This document shows, piece by piece, positions 1 through 8,000 of a DNA stretch of 64,000 nucleotides; the stretch's first letter is position 1, and each line of letters starts with the position of its first letter. This stretch comes from Azoarcus sp. KH32C (GTDB lineage Bacteria; Pseudomonadota; Gammaproteobacteria; Burkholderiales; Rhodocyclaceae). A program made the translations under genes and the position numbers. The DNA lies in assembly GCF_000349945.1 (NCBI RefSeq), contig NC_020516.1, positions 558,001 to 622,000 of the forward strand, written 5' to 3'. The notes under the pieces were generated by a model. It did not search any database. It was not told the DNA's origin and was given only the letters and a program-made list of their open reading frames with translations.

Positions 1-346
1 AGACGTCGTCGACCGGCTTGCCGTAAAAGTCCTCCAGCACCTCCAGCGCCTGTTCGGTCGGGAAGGGCGGGACGCGGTCCTGCAGCAGTGCGAGCTCGTC
101 GGCCAGGTCCGCGGGCAACAGGTCGCGCCGCGTCGACAGCATCTGGCCGAATTTGACGAAGATCGGGCCGAGCGATTCGAGCGCGCGGCGCAGGCGCACG
201 CCACGGGGTTCCTTTGGGTGGCGCCAGAAGAATACGGCGTGCCACAGCCGCACGAGCCGGCCCGTGGGATCGGCTTCGAGCACCATCTGGTCGAGCCCGT
301 AGCGAAGGCCCACGGTGATGATCTTGGCGAGACGGAACAGGCGCAC
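1..346 (-). CDS. ubiB: UbiB-type ubiquinone biosynthesis protein kinase/ATPase, N-terminal part
   Basis: The window begins inside this gene, so only about 115 N-terminal residues are visible. The reverse strand reads from a GTG at 346 into an N-terminus rich in aromatic and basic residues, then LESLGPIFVKFGQMLSTR, which holds the KxGQ signature of the UbiB/ADCK family. The following RRDLLPADLADELALLQD is also typical of UbiB. The family supports coenzyme Q biosynthesis at the inner membrane and is an atypical kinase/ATPase. It is divergent from argS. The GTG start is a choice by similarity; no clear Shine-Dalgarno precedes it. The C-terminal membrane helices lie outside the window. Confidence 0.88.
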   Translation of the reverse strand, partial: MRLFRLAKIITVGLRYGLDQMVLEADPTGRLVRLWHAVFFWRHPKEPRGVRLRRALESLGPIFVKFGQMLSTRRDLLPADLADELALLQDRVPPFPTEQALEVLEDFYGKPVDDV

Positions 347-447
347 GGGACGAAGCGTAGGAGGGAAAGGCCGGACTTTAGCCCGAAAGCCCGTTGCGCG
401 AAAGCCGCGGTGCGCACGGATTACGCGGCCGAACGATGCCGATCCGC

Positions 448-453
448 TATAAT
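448..453 (+). promoter_or_regulatory. Candidate -10 box for argS
   Basis: A perfect TATAAT lies 29 bp upstream of the argS start codon in the ubiB-argS divergent gap. I see no convincing -35 hexamer at 16-18 bp, so the promoter call rests on the -10 alone. Confidence 0.4.
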
Positions 454-481
454 TCCGCGCTTTTACGCCACTCCGAGTGCC

Positions 482-2245
482 ATGAGCGCCGATCCGAAAG
501 TACTTCTTGCCGACCTGCTGCGCGCCGCGCTGAAGAGTGTCGCCCCCGACCTCGTCGAAACTCCGATCCAGCTGGAGCGTCCCAAGCAGGCCGGGCACGG
601 CGATTTCGCCACCAACCTCGCGCTGCAGCTCGCGAAGCCGCTGCGCCGCAGCCCGCGCGATCTGGCGAACATGCTGCTCGCCGAGCTGCCCGAATCGAAG
701 CTGGTCGCGAAGACCGAAGTCGCTGGCGCCGGCTTCATCAATTTCACGCTCAACTCCGGCGCGAAGACCGCCGTCGTCGGCGAAGTGCTCGCGCGCGGCG
801 CGGACTTCGGCCGCGGTGTGCGCAGCGGCACCAAGGTGCAGGTCGAATTCGTCTCCGCCAACCCGACCGGCCCGCTGCACGTCGGCCACGGCCGCGGTGC
901 CGCCTACGGCGCCTCGCTGTCGTCGGTGCTCGAGTTCGCCGGCTGCGAGGTCACCCGCGAGTACTACATCAACGACGCCGGCCGCCAGATGGACATCCTC
1001 GCGCTGTCGACCTGGCTGCGCTACCTCGCCTTCTTCAACATCGACATCGCCTTCCCGCCGAACGCCTATCAGGGCGACTACGTGATCGCGATGGCGCGCG
1101 AGCTGCGCGAAGGCCACAAGGACCGCTTCGCGAAGGTCTCCGCCGCCGAGATCCTCGACGGCGCGCCCGGCCTGCCGGCCGCCGAACGCAAGGACGACGA
1201 GGCCAAGAACCAGCGCGAGGAACACCTCGACGTGTTGATCGCCAACGCCAAGCGCCTGCTCGGCGAGGACTACAACTGGGTGCACGGCTTCGCGCTCAAC
1301 GAGCAGCTCGGCGACGGCCGCGAGGACCTCGAAGAGTTCGGCGTGCATTTCGACAAGTGGTTCTCCGAGAAGAGCCTCTTCGATACCGGGCTCGTCGAGC
1401 GCGCGGTCGCCGAGCTCGAAAAGCGCGGCCACATCTACATGCAGGACGGCGCCAAGTGGTTCCGCTCGACCGCCTTCGGCGACGAGAAGGACCGCGTCGT
1501 GCAGCGCGACAACGGCCTCTACACCTACTTCGCGTCCGACATCGCCTACCACCTGAACAAGTACGAGCGCGGCTTCGACCGCATCATCGACATCTGGGGC
1601 GCCGACCACCACGGATACATCCCGCGCGTGAAGGGCGCGCTCGCCGCGCTCGGCCTGCCGCCGGAGAAGCTCGAAGTGTCACTGGTGCAATTCGCGGTGC
1701 TGTATCGAAACGGCCAGAAGGCGTCGATGTCTACCCGTTCGGGCGAGTTCGTCACGCTGCGCGACCTGCGCCGCGAAGTCGGCAACGATGCCTGCCGCTT
1801 CTTCTACGTGCTGAGGAAGAGCGACCAGCATCTCGACTTCGACCTCGACCTCGCCAAGAGCCAGAGCAACGAGAACCCGGTGTATTACATCCAGTACGCG
1901 CACGCTCGCGTGTGTTCGGTGCTGCAGCAGTGGGGCGGCGACCTCGCCGAGCTGCCGGCGGCCGATCTCGCCCGCCTCGAGAACGAGCGCGAGCTCGCGC
2001 TGTGCGCGCGCCTGGGCATCTTCCCGGAACTCGTGCAGAACGCCGCCGCCGACTACGCGCCGCACCAGATCGCCTTCTACCTGAAGGATCTCGCCGGCGA
2101 GTTCCACAGCTGGTACAACGCCGAGCGCATGCTCGTCGAGGATGCGGACCTGCGCCTCGCGCGTCTCGCGCTGGCCGCGGCGATCCGCCAGGTGCTCGTC
2201 ACCGGCCTCGCGCTGCTCGGCGTGTCCGCGCCGCAATCGATGTGA
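482..2245 (+). CDS. argS: Arginyl-tRNA synthetase
   Basis: Class I aminoacyl-tRNA synthetase that charges tRNA-Arg in the cytoplasm. The 587-residue product has the usual family length. It has an N-terminal Add1-like domain with KQAGHGDFATNLAL, the HIGH-type signature as HVGHGRGAAYG after NPTGPL (about residues 133-144), the conserved YYINDAGRQMD stretch, and the KMSKS-equivalent KASMSTRSGE followed by a DALR-type anticodon-binding C-terminus. The ATG at 482 is chosen because MSADPKVLLADLLRAALKSV is the normal N-terminus; the frame stays open upstream to 218 but that part has no family similarity. The downstream SPOR gene starts 29 bp after the stop, suggesting cotranscription. Confidence 0.97.
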   Translation: MSADPKVLLADLLRAALKSVAPDLVETPIQLERPKQAGHGDFATNLALQLAKPLRRSPRDLANMLLAELPESKLVAKTEVAGAGFINFTLNSGAKTAVVGEVLARGADFGRGVRSGTKVQVEFVSANPTGPLHVGHGRGAAYGASLSSVLEFAGCEVTREYYINDAGRQMDILALSTWLRYLAFFNIDIAFPPNAYQGDYVIAMARELREGHKDRFAKVSAAEILDGAPGLPAAERKDDEAKNQREEHLDVLIANAKRLLGEDYNWVHGFALNEQLGDGREDLEEFGVHFDKWFSEKSLFDTGLVERAVAELEKRGHIYMQDGAKWFRSTAFGDEKDRVVQRDNGLYTYFASDIAYHLNKYERGFDRIIDIWGADHHGYIPRVKGALAALGLPPEKLEVSLVQFAVLYRNGQKASMSTRSGEFVTLRDLRREVGNDACRFFYVLRKSDQHLDFDLDLAKSQSNENPVYYIQYAHARVCSVLQQWGGDLAELPAADLARLENERELALCARLGIFPELVQNAAADYAPHQIAFYLKDLAGEFHSWYNAERMLVEDADLRLARLALAAAIRQVLVTGLALLGVSAPQSM

Positions 2246-2274
2246 CGCAGTCGCTGTAATTTTCGGAGAATGCC

Positions 2275-2853
2275 GTGAGTCGTGACCACAAGCCCCGCCA
2301 GCAAAATCGCCAGCCCGCCAAGAGCCGCGGCGGCGTTCTCGTGGGGATCTTCATCGGGCTGGTGCTGGGAGCGCTGTTCGCGGCCGCGGCCGCGTGGTAC
2401 TTCACGCGCAAGTCCCCGTTCCAGGTGCCGCAGTCCCCGGCCCCGGTCGCCAGCCGCCCGCAGGCCATGGAACCGCCGCCTCCGGCCTCGCTGCCGGGCA
2501 AGCCGGGCGATCGTCCGGTACAGAAGCCCGACTTCGAGTTCTACAAGATCCTGCCGCAGGGCGAGGGCGCGCCGACCGAGTCGCGCCCGGCCCCGCAGGC
2601 CGCGCCCGTCGTTGCAGAAAAACTCTACCTGCAGGTCGGGGCCTTCGAGAACCCGGCCGAGGCGGACAACCTCAAGGCGAAGCTTGCCCTCAACGGCATC
2701 GAGGCCAGCGTACAGCGGGCGCAACTGCCCGACGGGCGCAACCTGCACCGCGTGCGCGTCGGTCCCTTCGTGAAGCCCGAGGACATGAATCCCGTGCGCA
2801 CGCGCCTCAATGAGGCTGGCGTCACGGCGACCGTCGTGAAGGCCAACCCTTGA
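2275..2853 (+). CDS. SPOR-domain cell-envelope protein (FtsN-like)
   Basis: 192 residues with a short basic cytoplasmic tail (MSRDHKPRQQNRQPAKSRGG), one membrane helix at about 22-42, a Pro-rich periplasmic linker, and a C-terminal SPOR domain from about residue 118 (LYLQVGAFENPAEADNLKAK ... LHRVRVGPF). SPOR domains bind denuded septal glycan, so a role in cell division or envelope maintenance is likely; the topology is that of FtsN, but orthology is not proven. It starts with GTG at 2275, preceded by a CGGAGAA ribosome-binding site. It sits between argS and dsbA, a common betaproteobacterial order. Confidence 0.88.
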   Translation: MSRDHKPRQQNRQPAKSRGGVLVGIFIGLVLGALFAAAAAWYFTRKSPFQVPQSPAPVASRPQAMEPPPPASLPGKPGDRPVQKPDFEFYKILPQGEGAPTESRPAPQAAPVVAEKLYLQVGAFENPAEADNLKAKLALNGIEASVQRAQLPDGRNLHRVRVGPFVKPEDMNPVRTRLNEAGVTATVVKANP

Positions 2854-2946
2854 TCGTTTGTCATTGCTGCGATATTTATCTGAGATCAATGGAACCTGCA
2901 GCGGCGGCCGCCGTCTGAGTTCCGTCCATACATTCCGGAGCATTGC

Positions 2947-3582
2947 ATGAATCGTCGTGTCGCACTGAAGCAGCTTTCCGCGCTGGCCGCGCTGTCCCTG
3001 GTCGGCGGCGTGGGCCACGCTCAGCAGGAGCAGTTCAAGACGCTGTCGGCGAAGGTGCCGACCGAGGTCCCGGGCAAGGTCGAAGTGATCGAGTTCTTCT
3101 CTTACGGCTGTCCGCACTGCAACGACTTCGAGCCGCTGCTGAGCCGCTGGTCGAAGGCGCTGCCGGCCGACGTGAATTTCATCAAGGTTCCGGTCACCTT
3201 CAACCGCCAGCCATGGACCGTGCTCGCCCGCCTGTACTACACGCTCGAGGCGATGGGTGAAGCGAACAAGCTGAGCCCGGCCGTGTTCGCCGCGATCCAC
3301 GAGCAGCACCGCAAGCTCGACCAGGAAGACGGGCTGTTCGAGTGGGTCGGCAGCGTCACGGACGCCAAGCGCTTCCAGGACACCTACAAGTCCTTCGGCG
3401 TGCAGTCGCGCCTGCAGCGTGCGACCCAGCTCGCCGCAGCCTACCGCGTCGACGGCGTGCCGATGATGGCCGTCGATGGCCGCTTCGTGACCTCCGCATC
3501 GCAGACCGGCGGCTACGACCAGATGCTGAAGGTCCTCGACCAGCTGATCGCCCGCGCACGCACCGAGAAGGGCCGCAGCTGA
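2947..3582 (+). CDS. dsbA: Thiol:disulfide interchange protein DsbA
   Basis: Periplasmic oxidase that introduces disulfides into exported proteins. The 211-residue precursor has a signal peptide (MNRRVALKQLSALAALSLVG, cleavage near GHA-QQ) with a twin-Arg-like n-region. The thioredoxin fold carries the active site CPHC (FFSYGCPHCNDFEPLL, about residues 56-59) and the cis-Pro region DGVPMMAVDGRF late in the protein. A CCGGAG ribosome-binding site precedes the ATG. DsbB, its redox partner, is not in the window. The next gene follows with almost no spacing, so the two are probably cotranscribed. Confidence 0.95.
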   Translation: MNRRVALKQLSALAALSLVGGVGHAQQEQFKTLSAKVPTEVPGKVEVIEFFSYGCPHCNDFEPLLSRWSKALPADVNFIKVPVTFNRQPWTVLARLYYTLEAMGEANKLSPAVFAAIHEQHRKLDQEDGLFEWVGSVTDAKRFQDTYKSFGVQSRLQRATQLAAAYRVDGVPMMAVDGRFVTSASQTGGYDQMLKVLDQLIARARTEKGRS

Positions 3583-3608
3583 GCGGCGCGGCCCGCGCAG
3601 GTGCAAGT

Positions 3609-4370
3609 CTGCGCGTTTTCCTGACCGGCGCCTCCAGCGGCCTGGGCGAGGCCTTCGCCCGTCACTACGCACAGCGCGGCGCGAGCCTCGGGCTCGTCGC
3701 GCGGCGCGGCGAGGCGCTCGCCGAGCTGTCGGCGAGCCTGCCGGGCGAGCATCTGGTATTGCCCGCGGACGTCGGCGATGGGGCGGCGCTTGCCGCCGCA
3801 GCCGAAGCCTACGTCGCGCGCTTCGGCGTGCCCGACATCGTGATCGCGAACGCCGGCGTCTCGGTCGGCACGCTGACCGAATACGCCGAAGACCTCTCGG
3901 CCTTCGACCGCGTGCTGCGCACCAACGTCAGCGGCATGGTCGCGAGCTTCCAGCCCTTCGTCGCCGCGATGCGGCAACGCGGCTCCGGCCGGCTCGTCGG
4001 CATCGCGTCGGTCGCGGGCATCCGCGGCTTGCCGGGCGCGGGCGCCTACAGCGCGTCGAAGGCCGCGGCGATCGCCTATCTCGAAAGCCTGCGCGTCGAA
4101 CTGCACGGCACCGGCGTGCGGGTCGTGACGCTCGCGCCCGGCTACATCGAGACGCCGATGACCGCGATCAATCCCTATCCGATGCCCTTCATCCTGCCGG
4201 CCGCCGAGGCGGCGCGCCGCATGGCGAAGATCATCGACGCCGGACGCGGCTATGCCGTCGTGCCATGGCAGATGGGCGTCGTCGCGCGCCTGCTGCGCGT
4301 GCTGCCGAACCCGGTCTTCGATGCCGTATTTGCGCGCGCCGGCCGCAAGCCGCGCGGCCTGCCCCTCTGA
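3609..4370 (+). CDS. Short-chain dehydrogenase/reductase without a standard start codon
   Basis: Classical SDR oxidoreductase: TGASSGLG nucleotide-binding motif at the extreme N-terminus, NAG (IANAGVS), the catalytic Ser in GIASVAG, and YSASK with the catalytic Tyr and Lys. The substrate is unknown. No ATG, GTG or TTG occurs in this frame between 3345 and the TGASSG motif. I place the start at CTG 3609 because it gives RVFLTGASSGLG as the N-terminus, as in relatives, with AGGTG five bases upstream. The alternative is CTG 3579, overlapping the dsbA stop and preceded by GAGAAGGG. The only standard upstream start is a GTG at 3342 inside dsbA, which would add 89 unrelated residues. Confidence 0.85.
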   Translation: MRVFLTGASSGLGEAFARHYAQRGASLGLVARRGEALAELSASLPGEHLVLPADVGDGAALAAAAEAYVARFGVPDIVIANAGVSVGTLTEYAEDLSAFDRVLRTNVSGMVASFQPFVAAMRQRGSGRLVGIASVAGIRGLPGAGAYSASKAAAIAYLESLRVELHGTGVRVVTLAPGYIETPMTAINPYPMPFILPAAEAARRMAKIIDAGRGYAVVPWQMGVVARLLRVLPNPVFDAVFARAGRKPRGLPL

Positions 4371-4390
4371 TCCGGGCGTGTCGTTCACCA

Positions 4391-4418
4391 CTGACAACTG
4401 CCTTCGCTCATTTATGAT
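4391..4418 (+). promoter_or_regulatory. Candidate sigma-70 promoter for the PilZ gene
   Basis: CTGACA (4391-4396) and TATGAT (4413-4418) are separated by 16 bp, a good match to sigma-70 boxes, 33 bp upstream of the preferred ATG at 4451. Confidence 0.5.
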
Positions 4419-4450
4419 GTCCACTTCTCTCATAGGGGATGGAGTCGGAC

Positions 4451-4861
4451 ATGACCGGCGAAAACGAAGTCCTTGAGCGCCGAAAGCGCCAGCGGTTCAT
4501 TGCGCGGCGTGATGGCGCCCATTGTTTCTGGGTGAGCTTCGGCGGCGAGCGTCTGCCGGTGCTCGATCTTTCCCTCGAAGGTTTCGCCGTGCCGGCCGCG
4601 ACGCCGCCCGAGGCGAACCGCGAGTTCGATTTGGTGCTGCATTGCGACGGCGTGGTCGAAGAGGTGCGCGGACAGGCGCGGGTCGTCAATTTCATCGCAT
4701 CCGCCGCGGGCGGGCAGGCCGGTTGCCTGTTCGACGGCTTCGAAGGCGAGGGCGCGGCACGCCTGCAGGCGTGGCTCAGTGATCATGTGCAGGCGGTTTC
4801 TGTTTTGCCGGTGAGCGAGGACGAAGCCGCCGACATCGTCACGGGGCCGTCGCTCGTCTAA
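4451..4861 (+). CDS. PilZ-domain protein (putative c-di-GMP effector)
   Basis: 136-residue protein matching the PilZ pattern: an Arg-rich N-terminal switch (ERRKRQRF, an RxxxR-type element) followed by DLSLEGF, which fits (D/N)xSxxG, and a beta-barrel-like remainder (HCDGVVEEVRGQARVVNF). PilZ domains bind cyclic di-GMP and act on motility, secretion or exopolysaccharide; the target here cannot be told. ATG 4451 is preferred over ATG 4439 because GGAG lies six bases before it. It appears to be a separate transcription unit from the SDR gene. Confidence 0.72.
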   Translation: MTGENEVLERRKRQRFIARRDGAHCFWVSFGGERLPVLDLSLEGFAVPAATPPEANREFDLVLHCDGVVEEVRGQARVVNFIASAAGGQAGCLFDGFEGEGAARLQAWLSDHVQAVSVLPVSEDEAADIVTGPSLV

Positions 4862-4906
4862 GCGCTTCCAGCCTTCCCGCGTCGCCGGATTTGCCTCTTT
4901 CGCCGG

Positions 4907-4946
4907 CGCGCATATGCGCGTATGTTGTGCCCCATAACATGGGGCA
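4907..4946. promoter_or_regulatory. Two palindromes upstream of the glutamate dehydrogenase gene
   Basis: CGCGCATATGCGCG (4907-4920) is a perfect 14-bp palindrome. Eight bases later TGCCCCAT-AAC-ATGGGGCA (4928-4946) is a perfect 8-bp inverted repeat with a 3-nt loop, followed after three bases by a run of six T. The second could be a rho-independent terminator for the PilZ transcript or an operator for the dehydrogenase gene; the first looks like a protein-binding palindrome. Confidence 0.4.
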
Positions 4947-5005
4947 GCGTTTTTTGGCGCTTCCGGGTGTCGTGGCGCGTTCCCCAATGACAGCGGGAGA
5001 CAGCC

Positions 5006-8000
5006 ATGACGACACGCCATCCGGTCGCGGAAGCCGCAAGCCACGATGCGGTCCTGGAGCTGATCAACACTCGCCTGCCGCCCGAGCAGGCAGCGGTCGT
5101 CGGGCCGTTCGCGCAGCGCTGGTTCAGTCAGGTCGCCCCGGAGGATCTCGCCGACCGCGCCGTCGACGACCTCTACGGCGCCGTGCTCACCCACTGGCAG
5201 TTCGTACGCAAGCACCGCGGCGGCACCCGCCTGCGCGTGTATAACCCCAAGCTCGAGGAGCACGGCTGGGAATCGACCCACACGGTGGTCGAGATCGTCA
5301 ATGACGACATGCCATTCCTCGTCGACTCGATCACCATGGAGGTCAACCGCCAGGGCCTGACCCTGCACCTGATCATTCATCCGGTGATGTGCATCGTGCG
5401 CGACGGCGACGGGCTGTACCAGCGCCTCGCGGAGGATTCCGCCGATCGCGAAGGGCGTTACGAGTCGATCATCCACGTCGAGGTCGACCGCCGCACCGAA
5501 GCGGAGGACCTCGAGGCCTTGCGCAGCGGGCTCGAACACGTGCTCGCCGACGTGCGCGCGGCCGTCACCGACTGGCCCGCGATGCAACAGCGGGTCGCGG
5601 ACATCATCGCCGAGATCGAGCACAGCCCGCCGCCGGTACCTGCCGACGAAACCGAGGAAACGGTCGCCTTCCTGAAATGGCTGATGGACGACAACCTCGT
5701 CCTGCTCGGTTGCCGCGACTACGACCTCACTACCCCGAGCGAAGGCGAGCCCGAGCTGCGCATCCTCGCCGGTTCGGGGCTCGGCCTGCTGCGCGAGAAG
5801 CCGGGCGAAGGCCCGTCGCGCTCCTTCGGCGCCTTGCCGGCGCAGCTCAAGACGACCCTGCCCAACCTGCCGGTGCTGCTCACGGTGACGAAGTCGAACA
5901 CACGCTCGACGGTGCATCGCGGTGGCTACATCGACCGTTTCAGCATCAAGCGTTTCTGCGCGAACGGCAAGGTGTGCGGCGAGCATCGCGTGATCGGGCT
6001 CCTCGCGTCGACGGCCTACAGCGCCAGCCCCAAGCTGATTCCCTTCCTGCGTCGCAAGGTCAATGCGGTGATCACCCGCGCCGGCCTGATGCCGAAGAGC
6101 CATGCGGCGAAGGAGCTGCTGACGATCCTCGAACGCTATCCGCGCGACGAGCTCTTCCAGATCGGCGCCGACGAGCTCTTCCTCCAGACGATGGGCATCC
6201 TGCGCCTCGGCGAGCGCCAGCGCACACGGCTTTTCGTACGCTGCGACCCGTTCGCGCGCTTCGTGTCCTGCCTGATCTACGTGCCGCGAGAGCACTACAA
6301 CACCGACCAGCGGCTGCGCATGCAGGCGGTGCTGATGGAGGCGTTCAACGGCTCGGGGTCGGACTTCGACGTGCAGTTTTCGGAGTCGGCCCTCGCGCGC
6401 ATCCTGATCATCGTGCGCACGCGCGAATCGGTGATCCCGCCCTTCGAAGTCTATGAACTGGAGCAGCGCCTGGTGCGCGCGACCCGCCGCTGGGAGGACG
6501 AACTGCATCGCGTGCTGCTCGAACATTGTGGCGAGGAGCGCGGCATGGAGCTCTTGCGGCGCTACGGTAGCGGCTTCCCCGCCGGTTACCGCGAGGAATA
6601 CTCGCCGCGGGTCGCCGTGTTCGATATCGAGCAGATGGAGTCGATCGTCGACGACCGGCTCGCGATGAGCCTCTATATCCCGCTGGAGGCGCCGCCGGGG
6701 CGGCTCAACTTCAAGATCTACCGCGTCGGCGCGCCGGTGCCGCTGTCGCAGAGCCTGCCGATGCTCGAACGCATGGGCGTGAAGGTCATCGACGAGCGGC
6801 CGTCCGAGATCTTCCGCCAGGACGGACGCTGCGTATGGATCCACGATTTCGGGCTGGCCTACGTCGGGGCGGAGGAGCTCGATATCGACACCTTGCGGCC
6901 GCTCTTCCATGACGCCTTCATGCGTGCGTGGCGGGGCGAGATCGAGAGCGACGACTTCAACCGCCTGACCCTGCTCGCGGGCCTGACCTGGCGCCAGATC
7001 ACGGTCGTGCGGGCCTACGCGAAGTATCTGAAGCAGGCCGCATTCACGTTCAGCCAGGCCTATATGGAGCAGACGCTCGCAGCGCATCCGCGGCTCGTGC
7101 GGCAGCTGATCGAGCTCTTCGAGCTGCGCTTCGACCCGGCCCGCGAGGAAGCGCGTGCGCGCCATGCGGCGACGCTGATCGCCGGTATCGACGACGCGCT
7201 CAACAACGTCGCGAACCTCGACGAAGACCGCATCCTGCGGCAGTTCCTCGCGATGGTGCGGGCAACGCTGCGCACGAACTACTACCAGCGCGGCGCCGAT
7301 GGGCAGATCAAGCCCTACCTGTCGTTCAAGTTCGACCCGAAACGCATCCCGAACCTGCCGCAACCGCTGCCGATGTTCGAGATCTTCGTCTATGCGCCGC
7401 GCTTCGAGGGCGTGCATCTGCGCGGCGGCAAGGTCGCGCGCGGCGGTCTGCGCTGGTCGGACCGCATGGAGGACTACCGCACCGAGATCCTTGGGCTGGT
7501 GAAGGCGCAGATCGTCAAGAACGCGGTGATCGTGCCGGTGGGCTCCAAGGGCGGCTTCGTCGTCAAGAATCCGCCGCCGGCGAGCGACCGCGAAGCGGTG
7601 ATGACCGAGGGCATCGCGTGCTACAAGCTTTACCTGCACGGCCTGCTCGATCTCACTGACAACCTCGTGCAGGGGAAGGTCGTGCCGCCCGCCGACGTGG
7701 TCCGCCACGACGCCGACGACCCCTATCTCGTCGTCGCCGCCGACAAGGGCACCGCGAGTTTCTCCGATTACGCCAACGCGGTCGCCGCCGAATATGGCTT
7801 CTGGCTCGGCGACGCCTTCGCCTCGGGCGGTTCCGCGGGCTATGACCACAAGAAGATGGCGATCACTGCGCGCGGGGCGTGGGAGTCCGTGAAGCGCCAC
7901 TTCCGCGAAATGGGGCACGACACCCAGACGCAGCCCTTCACGGTCGTTGGCGTCGGCGACATGTCGGGCGACGTGTTCGGCAACGGCATGCTGCAGTCGC

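Noticed and set aside
4430..7918. A 1162-codon open frame on the reverse strand opposite gdhB
   Set aside because: Its product is a low-complexity run of Arg, His, Gly, Ala, Asp and Val with no domain. It is the mirror of a high-GC coding frame, and gdhB on the forward strand is a full-length match to a known family.
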